Positions 19,175 through 27,587 of a stretch of DNA of 64,000 nt are shown in pieces (position 1 is the first letter of the stretch; every line of letters begins with the position of its first letter). The DNA comes from Paenibacillus sp. An7 (lineage in GTDB: Bacteria > Bacillota > Bacilli > Paenibacillales > Paenibacillaceae), in assembly GCF_009870785.1 (NCBI RefSeq), contig NZ_WTWX01000008.1, forward strand, positions 62,001-126,000, in the 5' to 3' direction. Made by a program: the position numbers and the translations under genes. The notes beneath the pieces were generated by a model. The model was given only the letters and a program-made list of their open reading frames with translations, ran no database searches and was not told where the DNA came from.

Positions 19175-19312
19175 CTATTGGGATTCACCTCCTAAGGGAA
19201 GAATTCCTTGAGTCAGCTGCAAGGGTGCTTCTTCGGACGGCGTATATCTCTTGGGAAGGACAATAAAGTATAGAGGCACGCCAGTAAGAATGATTGCTAT
19301 AAATATCAACAT
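19175..19312 (-). CDS. 45-aa small membrane protein coupled to the permease
   Basis: This short ORF has a strong ribosome binding site, AAAGGGGGGAATCATC, just before its ATG (19310-19312). It encodes one hydrophobic helix (MLIFIAIILTGVPLYFIVLP) followed by a charged and then Gln/Gly-rich tail. Its stop is separated by one base from the permease start, the arrangement seen for small accessory subunits such as KdpF. I do not recognise a family. It may be a transporter subunit or mainly a translational leader for the permease. Confidence 0.6.
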   Translation of the reverse strand: MLIFIAIILTGVPLYFIVLPKRYTPSEEAPLQLTQGILPLGGESQ

Positions 19313-19367
19313 GATGATTCCCCCCTTTAGTTTGATTGAAAATTAACTTTTAACTTATTTCTTTATC

Positions 19368-20000
19368 TTATTTTGCAGTTTTCTTTGCACTCCGATTTCC
19401 TTGGGCTTGAGCACCCCGGGACTGATTGCCACCGGATTGTTTACCTCTGGAGTTGCTGTTTCTTGCTCCAGACTGGTTGCCTCTCGTTTGGTTGTCATTC
19501 GATTTGTTATCTTTTGATTTATTGTCATTCGACTTGTTGTCCTTAGATTGATTATCTTTATTTTCCTGGTTTTCGTTATTATGGCCATGAACATGAACAG
19601 AGATTGTTTTAACATGATGGATAAAAACTCGAACAATTTCGTTGTTTTTTAAGATGATGATCAATCGATTATGAGACACACTTACGAGTACCCCTTCTAA
19701 TTTCTCTGGTCCCCCCTGATTGATCTGCACGCGCTTAAGACGTAAGGATTTTAATACTCCATGAAAATCATTGGAATGAATAAGTTTCTGCTTTAGTCCG
19801 TTTTCACGGTGGGAATGTCCTGCTTCAGTTACACTCTTAACATGGGCTTCATTCACATAAATGAAGCCTTCTTTGCTGCGAATAACCATATAGTCTGAAC
19901 TTACCTTTACTAATGTTCCTTCAAATGATTCTGGTCCGCCTCGGTTAATCTTTACTACTTTACCTAATAAACCTCTCATACTTTGTCCCTTTTTCGTCAT
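19368..20000 (-). CDS. CotB-like spore coat protein
   Basis: The 210-aa protein has two copies of the CotB repeat, marked by KINRGGPESFEGTLVKV (about 17-33) and QINQGGPEKLEGVLVSV (about 92-108), each ending in a VNEAHVKSVTE or IHHVKTISV segment. The C-terminal 70 residues are a hydrophilic low-complexity tail of Asn, Lys, Asp, Ser, Gly and Gln (repeats of KSNDN and KSKDN type), comparable to the Ser/Lys-rich phosphorylated tail of B. subtilis CotB. GGAAGGGG precedes ATG 20000. It is the first gene of the minus-strand cluster, about 55 bases upstream of the small ORF. Expression late in sporulation is inferred. Confidence 0.78.
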   Translation of the reverse strand: MTKKGQSMRGLLGKVVKINRGGPESFEGTLVKVSSDYMVIRSKEGFIYVNEAHVKSVTEAGHSHRENGLKQKLIHSNDFHGVLKSLRLKRVQINQGGPEKLEGVLVSVSHNRLIIILKNNEIVRVFIHHVKTISVHVHGHNNENQENKDNQSKDNKSNDNKSKDNKSNDNQTRGNQSGARNSNSRGKQSGGNQSRGAQAQGNRSAKKTAK

Positions 20001-20385
20001 TATTTATTTCCCCTTCCTCTTACTTAAGATTTGATAGATTAAAAGAATCAATTTCGAATGTTCCCCTCCATTGGTCCTTCAAGTCTATCTGTAGTTTATT
20101 AATATGTGACTTGTAGCAAAAAGGGACTAGCCAAACATACATTTGACTCTGAATCTAGTTATTTATCTATGATTAATAACATATTTTACTTGTAGATTAG
20201 TATAAACGAGGAAATTGCTGTGTCTGATAGCAGGAATGTTAGTATATTAATTTGCAATAGAGAAGGAATAATATCTATAAATAAAGCGAAAATCAAAAGT
20301 TACTTACACATCAGTTATAATCTAAAATAGAAGAAGTTAAGATGAATAAGAGAATGTTTTTAGGAGGAAGGAGTTCGGTTTTGAT
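20001..20385. other. AT-rich divergent intergenic region
   Basis: About 385 bases between the CotB-like gene (-) and the TetR gene (+). It must hold promoters for both. I see AT-rich boxes but no convincing sigma-A, sigma-E or sigma-K pair and no RNA structure. Confidence 0.5.
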
Positions 20386-20988
20386 TTGAGTAAAAGGAAA
20401 AGGCAAGGGGTTACTGGTAAAGAGAGCAGACTGCGCCTGCTGGAGGCTGCAGCTGAGGAGTTTGCATCGAACGGATTTCATCAAACCAAAGTCAGTAATA
20501 TTGTTGCTCGGGCAGGGGTGACACAGCCTGCATTCTATTTGTACTTTGAAAGCAAGGAGGCTGCCTTTGCTGAACTAGTGGAAGATTTTAGGAAAGGATT
20601 GAGTCAGGTAGTACGTAATGGCCACATTCTACCGGGTAAGAATAGGGCGGATCTCAAGGAAGCGGTTGTTAAGTCATTGGAAGAGATATATACGTACCTC
20701 GCAGCAAATCCCGCATTAACAACAATAGGCTTGTTTCAATCGTCGGCGTCTACAGAAATCAAGGCTGAGATTGCCGGACTGATGGAACAGAACTTGATTC
20801 AAGAGCAACAATCTGGATATTATCGACATGATCTAGATACTGTTTTTACAGCAGAATGTCTACTGGGGATCGTTGAACGTTTAACACTTACCCAACTGCT
20901 GTCCGGTCGTGAAAGTCCTTTACAGCTGGCGCGACGAACACAGGATCTTTTTTTCTACGGAATCTTAGACGTACATCATAGGAACTAA
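20386..20988 (+). CDS. TetR-family transcriptional regulator
   Basis: A 200-aa repressor-type protein. Residues about 12-58 form the TetR helix-turn-helix (LRLLEAAAEEFASNGFHQTKVSNIVARAGVTQPAFYLYFESKEAAF), and the remaining helices form a ligand pocket with no recognisable specificity. The start is TTG 20386 behind AGGAGGAAGGAG (20362-20373). It converges with the flavin oxidoreductase on the opposite strand. The large palindrome in front of that gene (23096-23123) is a plausible operator for it, which would make this a ligand-controlled oxidoreductase switch. Confidence 0.88.
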   Translation: MSKRKRQGVTGKESRLRLLEAAAEEFASNGFHQTKVSNIVARAGVTQPAFYLYFESKEAAFAELVEDFRKGLSQVVRNGHILPGKNRADLKEAVVKSLEEIYTYLAANPALTTIGLFQSSASTEIKAEIAGLMEQNLIQEQQSGYYRHDLDTVFTAECLLGIVERLTLTQLLSGRESPLQLARRTQDLFFYGILDVHHRN

Positions 20989-21054
20989 CAATTACGTATA
21001 GTAATATACTTTATTATGACGGGATTTATTAAAACATGTAATACAGAAAAGTTA

Positions 21055-21095
21055 TTAAAAAGCCGGACTCCTTGTGTTATTGGGGTCCGGCTTCA
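21055..21095. terminator. Convergent terminator
   Basis: AGCCGGAC (21061-21068) pairs with GTCCGGCT (21085-21092). A-rich sequence on the left supplies the U-run for the minus-strand oxidoreductase; the right side is weaker for the TetR transcript. Confidence 0.8.
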
Positions 21096-21106
21096 TTTGA
21101 GTATGA

Positions 21107-23050
21107 TTAGATTGCATTTGCTGCATAAAATCCTGAACGAACGGCAGTCCCGACTTTGCCAATTTTAACACAGTCTCCAATGAGGTTGGTTTTATGACTA
21201 TATCTGTTTCGGATAAGCTCTGCTATTGTTGTATTCTTCTTCATACCAAAAGCATTAATGATCGTATCGGCCTGAATGTATACCTTGGAACCATCTGATT
21301 TCTCAGCATGCAGGCCACTCTCTTCAAAAGAGAGAACCTTATGACCAGCAAGAATAGTGACTCCATAACTTTCAAGCATGGGCATTAAGGCTGCTTTATT
21401 AATATACATCACATCTTGTCCCGCTTCTGGTCGCATTTCGACGATCGTTACCTTTTTGCCCTCCATAGCCAGTTCAAGGCCCAAATCACAACCTGTTAAA
21501 CCACCACCTGTAATGACAATATTTTCGCCTAGCACACGTTCTTTATGTAAATGGGCTTCAATTGCTTCAATGACGTGTTCGCCATCAATACCAGGGATTG
21601 GAGGGGTGATAGGTACGGCACCTGCTCCAATGAAAATATGATCGGCTGTTTCAAGTGCTGTGTCATCTGGTTTGACCTCATAGTTAACCTGAACGTTTAC
21701 ATGAAGCTGGCTTAATTGTCTCTCGTACCAGTCAATTAGCGCCCGTAGTTGTCCTTTGAACTCAGGAGTAGCTGCACTTGTCACCTGCCCACCGATGGTG
21801 GCTTCTTTTTCATACAAAGTAACTTCATGTCCTTTTAAGGCAGCTACACGAGCTGCTTCAAGTCCAGAAGGACCTCCACCTACAACGACAACCTTTTTAG
21901 GGGTCTGTGCTGGTAGAATTGCGAAGCGTTTCTCGTTCGCAGCCTGTATGTTAACTGCACAGCTGATTTTGGTATTCCGTTCAATAATGCGACCTATACA
22001 TTCTTCGTTACAGCGAATACAAGGGCGAATATCTTCACGCATATTATAGCGCAACTTGTTTGGGAGTTCAGGATCCGCTATTAGAGCTCGACCAAACATA
22101 ACGAAATCAGCGACTCCAGACTCAATTAACCGAACTGCACTCTCAGGTGTATGGCTGCCCGAGTTCAGGATTGGAATTTGAACTGCTTTGCGAGCAGGTT
22201 CGCAAATGTATTCCATACAAGCATCACCCAGATAAGCTGGTGGGAAAATATAATCGATTTTCTCATAGGAACCAGCATCTATATCAATGGCATCTACACC
22301 GGCACGTTCGAGAATTTGCAGTATTTCTAGGCTTTCCTCTACTGTACGACCACCTTCAAAACGATGATCCATTGCGATCCGGAACAGAATAGGCATGGTT
22401 GGACCAATAGCTTTACGAATGGCTTGTACAATCTCGACTGCAAATCGCATCCGTTTTTCTGTAGTGCCTCCGTATTCGTCCTCGCGCTTGTTCCAAACTT
22501 CGGACATGAACTGGTCGATCAGATAACCTGCATGAGCGTGAATTTCGATGCCATCAAATCCTGCTCGTTTAAGTCTGGCTGCTGAATCTGTAAATTGATC
22601 CAGAATCGTTTGAATTTCCTCCACAGTAAGTGGATGGCAGAGCACCTCGGGATTGTAGACAGCCGGAATAGCCGATGCAGATACCGGAGGTTTACCAAAA
22701 CGATCCGGAAGTGCATTCCGCCCTGTACCGCAGCTTAACTGAGCGATAATTTTAGTGCCGTATTGCTGTACAGAATCAACAAGGTCAGTAAGAAGTGGAA
22801 CGACATAGTCCTTTTCAACGATGCCTTCCAATACACCCTGAGCCAGATCTTCTGTCAAGAACTGCGCGCCAAGGATAATCATTCCTGCTCCGCCTTTGGC
22901 ACGTTCCTCATAGTAATCAATTTCATCAATCGAGATTCGCCCATCAGGGTTTGCTGAATTTGTTCCCATGGGCGACATCACGATACGATTTTTTACCTCC
23001 ATGCTTCCAATGTGGAATGGAGTAAATAGCTTTTCATAAGGATGATTCAT
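21107..23050 (-). CDS. FMN/FAD/4Fe-4S NADH:flavin oxidoreductase (2,4-dienoyl-CoA reductase-like)
   Basis: The 647-aa enzyme has three parts. An old-yellow-enzyme TIM barrel (about 1-335) contains GFDGIEIHAHAGYLIDQF. An iron-sulfur cysteine cluster (about 340-365) reads CIRCNEECIGRI with a later cysteine in ISCAVN. A pyridine nucleotide-disulfide domain (about 380-647) has two dinucleotide folds, VVVGGGPSGLEAARVA and IVITGGGLTGCDLGLELA. This is the layout of FadH, trimethylamine dehydrogenase and bile-acid enone reductases. It would reduce a conjugated enone or dienoyl substrate with NAD(P)H. AGGAGGT precedes the ATG. A 13-bp-arm palindrome lies 46 bases upstream, so it is likely repressed by a TetR-type protein. 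Substrate unknown. Confidence 0.9.
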   Translation of the reverse strand: MNHPYEKLFTPFHIGSMEVKNRIVMSPMGTNSANPDGRISIDEIDYYEERAKGGAGMIILGAQFLTEDLAQGVLEGIVEKDYVVPLLTDLVDSVQQYGTKIIAQLSCGTGRNALPDRFGKPPVSASAIPAVYNPEVLCHPLTVEEIQTILDQFTDSAARLKRAGFDGIEIHAHAGYLIDQFMSEVWNKREDEYGGTTEKRMRFAVEIVQAIRKAIGPTMPILFRIAMDHRFEGGRTVEESLEILQILERAGVDAIDIDAGSYEKIDYIFPPAYLGDACMEYICEPARKAVQIPILNSGSHTPESAVRLIESGVADFVMFGRALIADPELPNKLRYNMREDIRPCIRCNEECIGRIIERNTKISCAVNIQAANEKRFAILPAQTPKKVVVVGGGPSGLEAARVAALKGHEVTLYEKEATIGGQVTSAATPEFKGQLRALIDWYERQLSQLHVNVQVNYEVKPDDTALETADHIFIGAGAVPITPPIPGIDGEHVIEAIEAHLHKERVLGENIVITGGGLTGCDLGLELAMEGKKVTIVEMRPEAGQDVMYINKAALMPMLESYGVTILAGHKVLSFEESGLHAEKSDGSKVYIQADTIINAFGMKKNTTIAELIRNRYSHKTNLIGDCVKIGKVGTAVRSGFYAANAI

Positions 23051-23095
23051 CAGTATGTACCTCCTAAGGTTAAATGAGCTGAATCATAAATAGAT

Positions 23096-23123
23096 AATTA
23101 GGTTACTCGTGAGTAACCTAATT
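23096..23123. promoter_or_regulatory. 28-bp palindromic operator upstream of the oxidoreductase
   Basis: AATTAGGTTACTC (23096-23108) and GAGTAACCTAATT (23111-23123) are perfect inverted arms separated by GT. The size and symmetry fit a TetR dimer site. It lies 46 bases before the minus-strand start codon and has no T-run, so it is an operator rather than a terminator. Confidence 0.75.
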
Positions 23124-23240
23124 TATAATTCTATGGTAAAGGTTTAGAGATAGATTAAAAGTGTGAAAAGTCACAATTATTTAGGAAGGTAGTTTTCCAT
23201 CTTTGAGGGAGAAGGTAAAAAACCTTGGAATAAAAGTGAA

Positions 23241-23278
23241 TCACTCCAAAAATGGTTTACAATTCCATTTTGGAGTGA
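23241..23278. promoter_or_regulatory. Inverted repeat upstream of winged-helix regulator
   Basis: TCACTCCAAAAATGG (23241-23255) and CCATTTTGGAGTGA (23265-23278) are inverted with one extra A in the left arm and a 9-base centre TTTACAATT. The centre contains TTTACA, which could be a -35 box. Probable autoregulatory operator of the gene at 23338. Confidence 0.65.
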
Positions 23279-23337
23279 TAGTCTAAAATTACAGATCGAT
23301 GATCTGTAAAAACAGATTGATAAAGGGGAACTCATTT

Positions 23338-23838
23338 ATGAATGAGGAAATGCTGAATATTTCCGTTCAACAATCCAAATTATTAAGCAGTGCGCTGCGA
23401 GTGAAAATTATGAAGTATTTGCTCGATTCTCCGAAAACCTCAAAACAAGTCGCTGATCTTCTTGGCGAATCTGGCGGAAATGTTCACTACCACATCAAAA
23501 AACTGTACGATGGCGGTTTACTTGAAATTGTCGAGGAGAAAAAGAACGGGGGGGTTACCGAAAAGTATTACCAATCCAAGTCGAAATGGTTTAACACGGA
23601 GGGAGTGGAGATCATTGATCCCGTACTCAGTGATCAATATGAATCCGCAGATGCGACCAAATTAAGCATCCGAATGGAGTTGACTGAAGCGCAAAAAGAA
23701 GAAATGACGAGTGAATTCAGATCCTTTCTGGAACGTTGGGTTAACAAGTCTATAGCCGAGAGGAACGAAGATACACAAGAATTTAGTATTGGAATCAAGA
23801 TCATATCGGTAGAGCCTAAGCAAGAAAGGAAAGGGTGA
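23338..23838 (+). CDS. ArsR-like winged-helix transcriptional regulator
   Basis: The 166-aa protein has a winged helix-turn-helix in its first 80 residues (VKIMKYLLDSPKTSKQVADLLGESGGNVHYHIKKLYDGGLLEIVEE), the ArsR pattern also used by regulators of drug exporters. The second half is acidic and helical and may bind a ligand or dimerise. No metal-binding cysteine cluster is seen, so it is probably not a metal sensor. AAAGGGGAAC precedes ATG 23338; the frame is open to 23299. Its stop overlaps the start of the MFS exporter, so it probably controls that transporter through the inverted repeat upstream. Confidence 0.85.
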   Translation: MNEEMLNISVQQSKLLSSALRVKIMKYLLDSPKTSKQVADLLGESGGNVHYHIKKLYDGGLLEIVEEKKNGGVTEKYYQSKSKWFNTEGVEIIDPVLSDQYESADATKLSIRMELTEAQKEEMTSEFRSFLERWVNKSIAERNEDTQEFSIGIKIISVEPKQERKG

Positions 23839-25109
23839 GTGATTCATCTATGAATCTGTTCTTGAATCGGAATTTTCTATTTATGTTCTTTGGAAGGCTT
23901 GTCACAAATGTAGGAGATTCCATCTACGCTGTAGCGGCAATGTGGCTGGTATCGGAGCTTGGCGGCTCTACTTTTTATACAGGGCTTGCTGGCTTCCTCT
24001 CGCTAATACCCAGGTTTATTCAATTTTTCAGCGGACCGATCATAGACCGGATATCGATACGGCATCTGCTCATCCATACTCAGCTCATCCAAGCTTTTCT
24101 ACTATTGATTATTCCGGCAGCAAGTTATTTGGGTCAGCTGAATGTTGTCCTTGTTCTTATCATTTCACCCATTATATCGATCTTCAATACACTCATATAC
24201 CCCGCACAAATGTCATCTTTACCTTCTTTCGTCCATAAAAAAGATCTCACCAAAGCGAACTCCTATTTCACCTTTGCAGGTCAAGGGATCGATACCTTCT
24301 GTAATGCAGTATCCGGTGTACTCATCGTGATTGTAGGAGCTGTCTCCATTTACTTACTGGATTCTGTCCTATTTATAATCAGCGCTATTTTATTCTCCTT
24401 CCTCCGAATTCCGAAGCATAAGCAGCAAATTAAACAGAGTCACCCAGTTGAAAAGGAAAAAATATCAGTGATATTAAAGCAGTATAGAACAGAACTCTTA
24501 GAAGGGATCCACATTCTATTAGGCAAATCTTTCTCAAGACTTCTTTGGGGGATGATCCTCATTAACTTGGTCGGGGGAGCCACGTTTGTGGTTTTGCCTG
24601 CGTTTAGTAAATTACATGGGGGACCCGAATTGTATGGACTTTTACTAATGGCGCAAGCGATGGGAAGTATGTTTGGAGCCTTGATTGCTCCTTTTTTGAA
24701 GTTGGAGCAAATCGGTATGGGTCTTATCTATGCCGTCGCGTTTTCGGTGAGCGGTATATTGTGGACCCTTAGTGTGCTCAGCCCAAATATCTGGATGATG
24801 ATGATCATATACGGTTTGTCTTGGGTTCCCGGCGGAGTGACCAATATTCTGATCAATTCTTATATCCAAAAAGGAATCCCTCAGCATCTATTAGGCAGAG
24901 TATTCTCTGCATCCTACAGCCTCAGCGGTATTGCAGCGCCTATTGGATCGTTATGCGGAGGTATCTTAGGAGAAGTGTTTGGAAGTGAAATGATTATTGG
25001 GGTAAGCGGACTTTTTGTGTTATTAATTGGTCTGTACTGGTTGTTTGATAAGACCACACGTAAGCTCCCAAGCTCTGATCATGTTACGGATAAAGTATTT
25101 CAGGCATAA
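23835..25109 (+). CDS. Major facilitator superfamily exporter
   Basis: A 424-aa membrane protein with about 12 hydrophobic segments. The N-terminus (FLNRNFLFMFFGRLVTNVGDSIYAVAAMWLV) has the MFS_3-type pattern of macrolide and other drug exporters, and the central cytoplasmic loop (KHKQQIKQSHPVEKEK) divides it into two six-helix bundles. GTG 23835 overlaps the TGA of the regulator gene; ATG 23850 is the alternative start. It forms an operon with the preceding regulator. Efflux of an antimicrobial or metabolite is likely, but the substrate is unknown. Confidence 0.88.
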   Translation: MSDSSMNLFLNRNFLFMFFGRLVTNVGDSIYAVAAMWLVSELGGSTFYTGLAGFLSLIPRFIQFFSGPIIDRISIRHLLIHTQLIQAFLLLIIPAASYLGQLNVVLVLIISPIISIFNTLIYPAQMSSLPSFVHKKDLTKANSYFTFAGQGIDTFCNAVSGVLIVIVGAVSIYLLDSVLFIISAILFSFLRIPKHKQQIKQSHPVEKEKISVILKQYRTELLEGIHILLGKSFSRLLWGMILINLVGGATFVVLPAFSKLHGGPELYGLLLMAQAMGSMFGALIAPFLKLEQIGMGLIYAVAFSVSGILWTLSVLSPNIWMMMIIYGLSWVPGGVTNILINSYIQKGIPQHLLGRVFSASYSLSGIAAPIGSLCGGILGEVFGSEMIIGVSGLFVLLIGLYWLFDKTTRKLPSSDHVTDKVFQA

Positions 25110-25130
25110 GCCAATTTACATAGCTAATTT

Positions 25131-25194
25131 TAAAAAAGCACCCTGCAAGAGTAGACATCTGCAACGAGTGTCCAATCTTTAGGGTGCTTTTTAA
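25131..25194. terminator. Bidirectional terminator with long loop
   Basis: AAAAAAGCACCCT (25132-25144) pairs with AGGGTGCTTTTT (25181-25192). Smaller hairpins can form in the loop. It serves the convergent MFS (+) and CWC (-) genes. Confidence 0.85.
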
Positions 25195-25196
25195 TT

Positions 25197-25406
25197 TCAG
25201 GAGTCTGTCTTAAACGCTCTTACACAGGCTTCGCATACACAAGATTTGCCTCTCTGTTCGTCTGGAATTTGCGAAAGCAGTCGTTTGGGGACAGATAGAT
25301 TCATACACCAGCACTCTTCGGCAGGTCTTCCCGCAGCATAAGCACAGTGATTAGGTTTACGGCATAAAGGGCAGATCAGCGGATCATTCATGGAGCGTGT
25401 GTTCAT
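25197..25406 (-). CDS. Small cysteine-rich CWC-family protein
   Basis: A 69-aa protein with seven cysteines arranged as CPLC near the N-terminus, a single C after NH, CWC in the middle and CVCEAC near the C-terminus, the pattern of the cysteine-rich CWC family. It probably binds zinc or another metal. The function of the family is not known. GAGAGGTTCTAC precedes ATG 25406. It is a single gene reading towards the MFS terminator. Confidence 0.75.
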   Translation of the reverse strand: MNTRSMNDPLICPLCRKPNHCAYAAGRPAEECWCMNLSVPKRLLSQIPDEQRGKSCVCEACVRAFKTDS

Positions 25407-25615
25407 GTAGAACCTCTCTTACTGAATTATCATTTCATTTAGTTTATCATATTTCTGTAACCTTTTATGAGCAATCTGGATTCGTTTGCCTCTTACCAGC
25501 ACGGTGCATTGACCTTTCGTATTATTATCTAAAACAATTGCAGACACCTCCCTTATCTAATAATGTGTACAGTTTCTTTTTAAGCCGCGGCAACAAATGA
25601 AATGTCAAACCTTGG

Positions 25616-25644
25616 TTGCCCATGACAATAACCTGGTGTAAACT
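25616..25644 (+). promoter_or_regulatory. Candidate promoter of the thi operon
   Basis: TTGCCC (25616-25621), 17 bases, then TAAACT (25639-25644), about 30 bases before the TPP riboswitch. The stretch 25407-25615 upstream shows nothing else recognisable. Confidence 0.45.
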
Positions 25645-25669
25645 GGAAGGGATACTAAAAACTAAATCG

Positions 25670-25765
25670 TAGAACGGGAGCCTGCGGAAGCAAGCTGAGA
25701 GTACAACTAATCTGTTGTTGACCGGTGGAACCTGCCATGGATAATGCCAGCGTAGGGAGCGAACA
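25670..25765 (+). ncRNA. TPP (thi-box) riboswitch
   Basis: The conserved segments of the thiamine pyrophosphate aptamer are present in order: GGGAGCCTG, then AAGCTGAGAG (25690-25701), ACCGGTGGAACCTG (25721-25734) and the hallmark AATGCCAGCGTAGGGA (25742-25757). A terminator hairpin follows 20 bases later, so TPP binding probably causes premature termination before thiM. Confidence 0.95.
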
Positions 25766-25773
25766 TGTATATT

Positions 25774-25801
25774 TACGCATGCATTCGCATGCGTTTTTTT
25801 G
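25774..25801 (+). terminator. Riboswitch expression-platform terminator
   Basis: CGCATGC (25776-25782), loop ATTC, GCATGCG (25787-25793), then seven T. Confidence 0.9.
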
Positions 25802-25933
25802 TGCATTCTGCATAAAAAATCATGATTCTTCTTATCATGTGGGTCTTATCCCATTCCTCAGTTATCTATCTTTTCACCGTCAATGGCATTAGATCAGACT
25901 CCCTTATCTCGAGAAAGAAAGGTCTGATGAAAC

Positions 25934-26773
25934 ATGTTGAATATAAACAAACTTCCGCCCCTCATTACCCTCATTCATGAAGAACAGCCTCTAATTCATA
26001 ACATGACAAATACGGTAGTCACGAACTTTACGGCTAACGGACTGCTTTCACTTGGCGCATCTCCGGTTATGGCCTATGCGGAGGCAGAAGTGGCCGATAT
26101 GGTCCAAAATGCTCGTGCACTGGTACTCAACATTGGTACCTTAACTACGGAACTTTTAAACGCCATGATCGTGGCTGGCAAAGCTGCAAATGCTTATGAA
26201 ATCCCTGTATTACTTGATCCAGTAGGTGTGGGAGCAACATCTTATCGTACGGATGCGGCTCTTCGTATTATCCACGAGGTGAATGTAACGTTGATTCGAG
26301 GCAACGCAGGAGAGATCAGTCGCCTGATTGGTGAATTTATGACCGTTAAAGGGGTGGACGCAGGTCAAACTGAGACATTAGAAAGAGCGCAGTTAGCCAT
26401 ACGCGCCGCACGTACGCTTGGAACCGCCGTCATTGTATCCGGACCAGAAGATGTGATTACGGATGGAGATGCGGGATATGTTGTAAAGTCCGGTCATTCT
26501 CTATTAACGCGTGTGACGGGGGCAGGGTGTTTGCTTACCTCGGTCATCGGAGCTTTTTTGGCTGTTGAACCTTCCATAATGGAAGCAGGCACAGCGGGGC
26601 TTGGCTTTTATGGAGCCGCAGCGCTGCGGGCAGCAGAGGACAAAGGACAGGCGGGACCGGGTAGTTTTCAGATTGCTTTTCTCGATGAATTATCGAATCT
26701 TACTCCTTCTTCTTTTGAAGAATATGTAACGGTCTTGGATATCCACTCTTTGTTCAGTAAGGGGGAGATCTAG
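25934..26773 (+). CDS. thiM: Hydroxyethylthiazole kinase
   Basis: It phosphorylates 4-methyl-5-(2-hydroxyethyl)thiazole for thiamine salvage. The 279-aa ribokinase-like protein has PLIHNMTNTVVTNFTANGLL near residue 20, PVLLDPVGVGA near 95, NAGEISRL and the catalytic TRVTGAGCLL motif near 195. It is the first gene behind the TPP riboswitch, so it is shut off when thiamine pyrophosphate is abundant. thiD follows after one base and thiE overlaps thiD, forming a salvage operon that couples the thiazole and pyrimidine halves. Confidence 0.96.
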   Translation: MLNINKLPPLITLIHEEQPLIHNMTNTVVTNFTANGLLSLGASPVMAYAEAEVADMVQNARALVLNIGTLTTELLNAMIVAGKAANAYEIPVLLDPVGVGATSYRTDAALRIIHEVNVTLIRGNAGEISRLIGEFMTVKGVDAGQTETLERAQLAIRAARTLGTAVIVSGPEDVITDGDAGYVVKSGHSLLTRVTGAGCLLTSVIGAFLAVEPSIMEAGTAGLGFYGAAALRAAEDKGQAGPGSFQIAFLDELSNLTPSSFEEYVTVLDIHSLFSKGEI

Positions 26774-26774
26774 A

Positions 26775-27587
26775 ATGACCGTTATAAAAGCATTAACGAT
26801 TGCAGGATCAGACAGCGGAGGAGGAGCCGGCATTCAGGCTGACCTCAAGACCTTTCAAGAGCTGGATGCCTTTGGCATGTCGGCGATTACTGCAGTCACT
26901 GCGCAAAATACGCTTGGGGTACAGGGAGTTCATCCTCTGCCTGCCCGTTTTGTAGTGGAGCAGATCGATTCCGTATTTTCTGACTTGAGACCGGACGCTG
27001 TGAAGACAGGGATGCTGTTTAGCAGTGAAATCATTGAAGCGGTAGCGGAAAGAATTAGCAGGTACCATGTGGATAAGCTGGTTATAGATCCTGTCATGAT
27101 TGCCAAAGGAGGAACCTCTCTGCTGAAGTCGGAAGCAGTGGAAGCTCTAATCTTGCATTTGCTTCCATTTGCGCTGGTCGTTACGCCAAACATTCCGGAA
27201 GCAGAGGTCATGACGAGAATGGAGATTCGAACCATAGCGGATCGGAAGGAAGCTGCTAGACGATTACACGATCTGGGGGCGGCTAATGTGGTCATCAAAG
27301 GCGGGCATGATGCAGTGAACGATATGATAACGGATATTTTATATGACGGTACCTCTTTCACCGAGCTTTCGGGAAGACGAGTGGATACTGTTCATTCTCA
27401 TGGGACGGGCTGTACGTTTGCAGCAGCACTTACGGCGCAGCTAGCTAAGGGAACAGAGATGAGAGAAGCGGCATCGATCGCGAGAGGATTCGTGCAAGCG
27501 GCCCTTACCGATACGCTGGGTATTGGAAGCGGCCATGGTCCTACGAATCACTGGGCATACGCGAAGCTCAAAGGAGTGATTGTGTGA
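26775..27587 (+). CDS. thiD: Hydroxymethylpyrimidine/phosphomethylpyrimidine kinase
   Basis: It phosphorylates HMP twice to HMP pyrophosphate. The 270-aa ribokinase fold shows TIAGSDSGGGAGIQADLK at the N-terminus, FGMSAITAVTAQNT, VIDPVMIAKGG and the catalytic anion-hole motif HSHGTGCTFAAAL near residue 210. It starts directly after thiM and its TGA overlaps the GTG of thiE. No thiC or thiazole synthase genes are seen here, so the locus supports salvage rather than complete synthesis. Confidence 0.96.
   Translation: MTVIKALTIAGSDSGGGAGIQADLKTFQELDAFGMSAITAVTAQNTLGVQGVHPLPARFVVEQIDSVFSDLRPDAVKTGMLFSSEIIEAVAERISRYHVDKLVIDPVMIAKGGTSLLKSEAVEALILHLLPFALVVTPNIPEAEVMTRMEIRTIADRKEAARRLHDLGAANVVIKGGHDAVNDMITDILYDGTSFTELSGRRVDTVHSHGTGCTFAAALTAQLAKGTEMREAASIARGFVQAALTDTLGIGSGHGPTNHWAYAKLKGVIV

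Noticed and set aside
19480-19570. Short tandem-like repeats that could suggest a repeat array
   Set aside because: They encode the Asn/Lys/Asp/Ser tail of the CotB-like protein; spacing is irregular and there are no spacers as in CRISPR.
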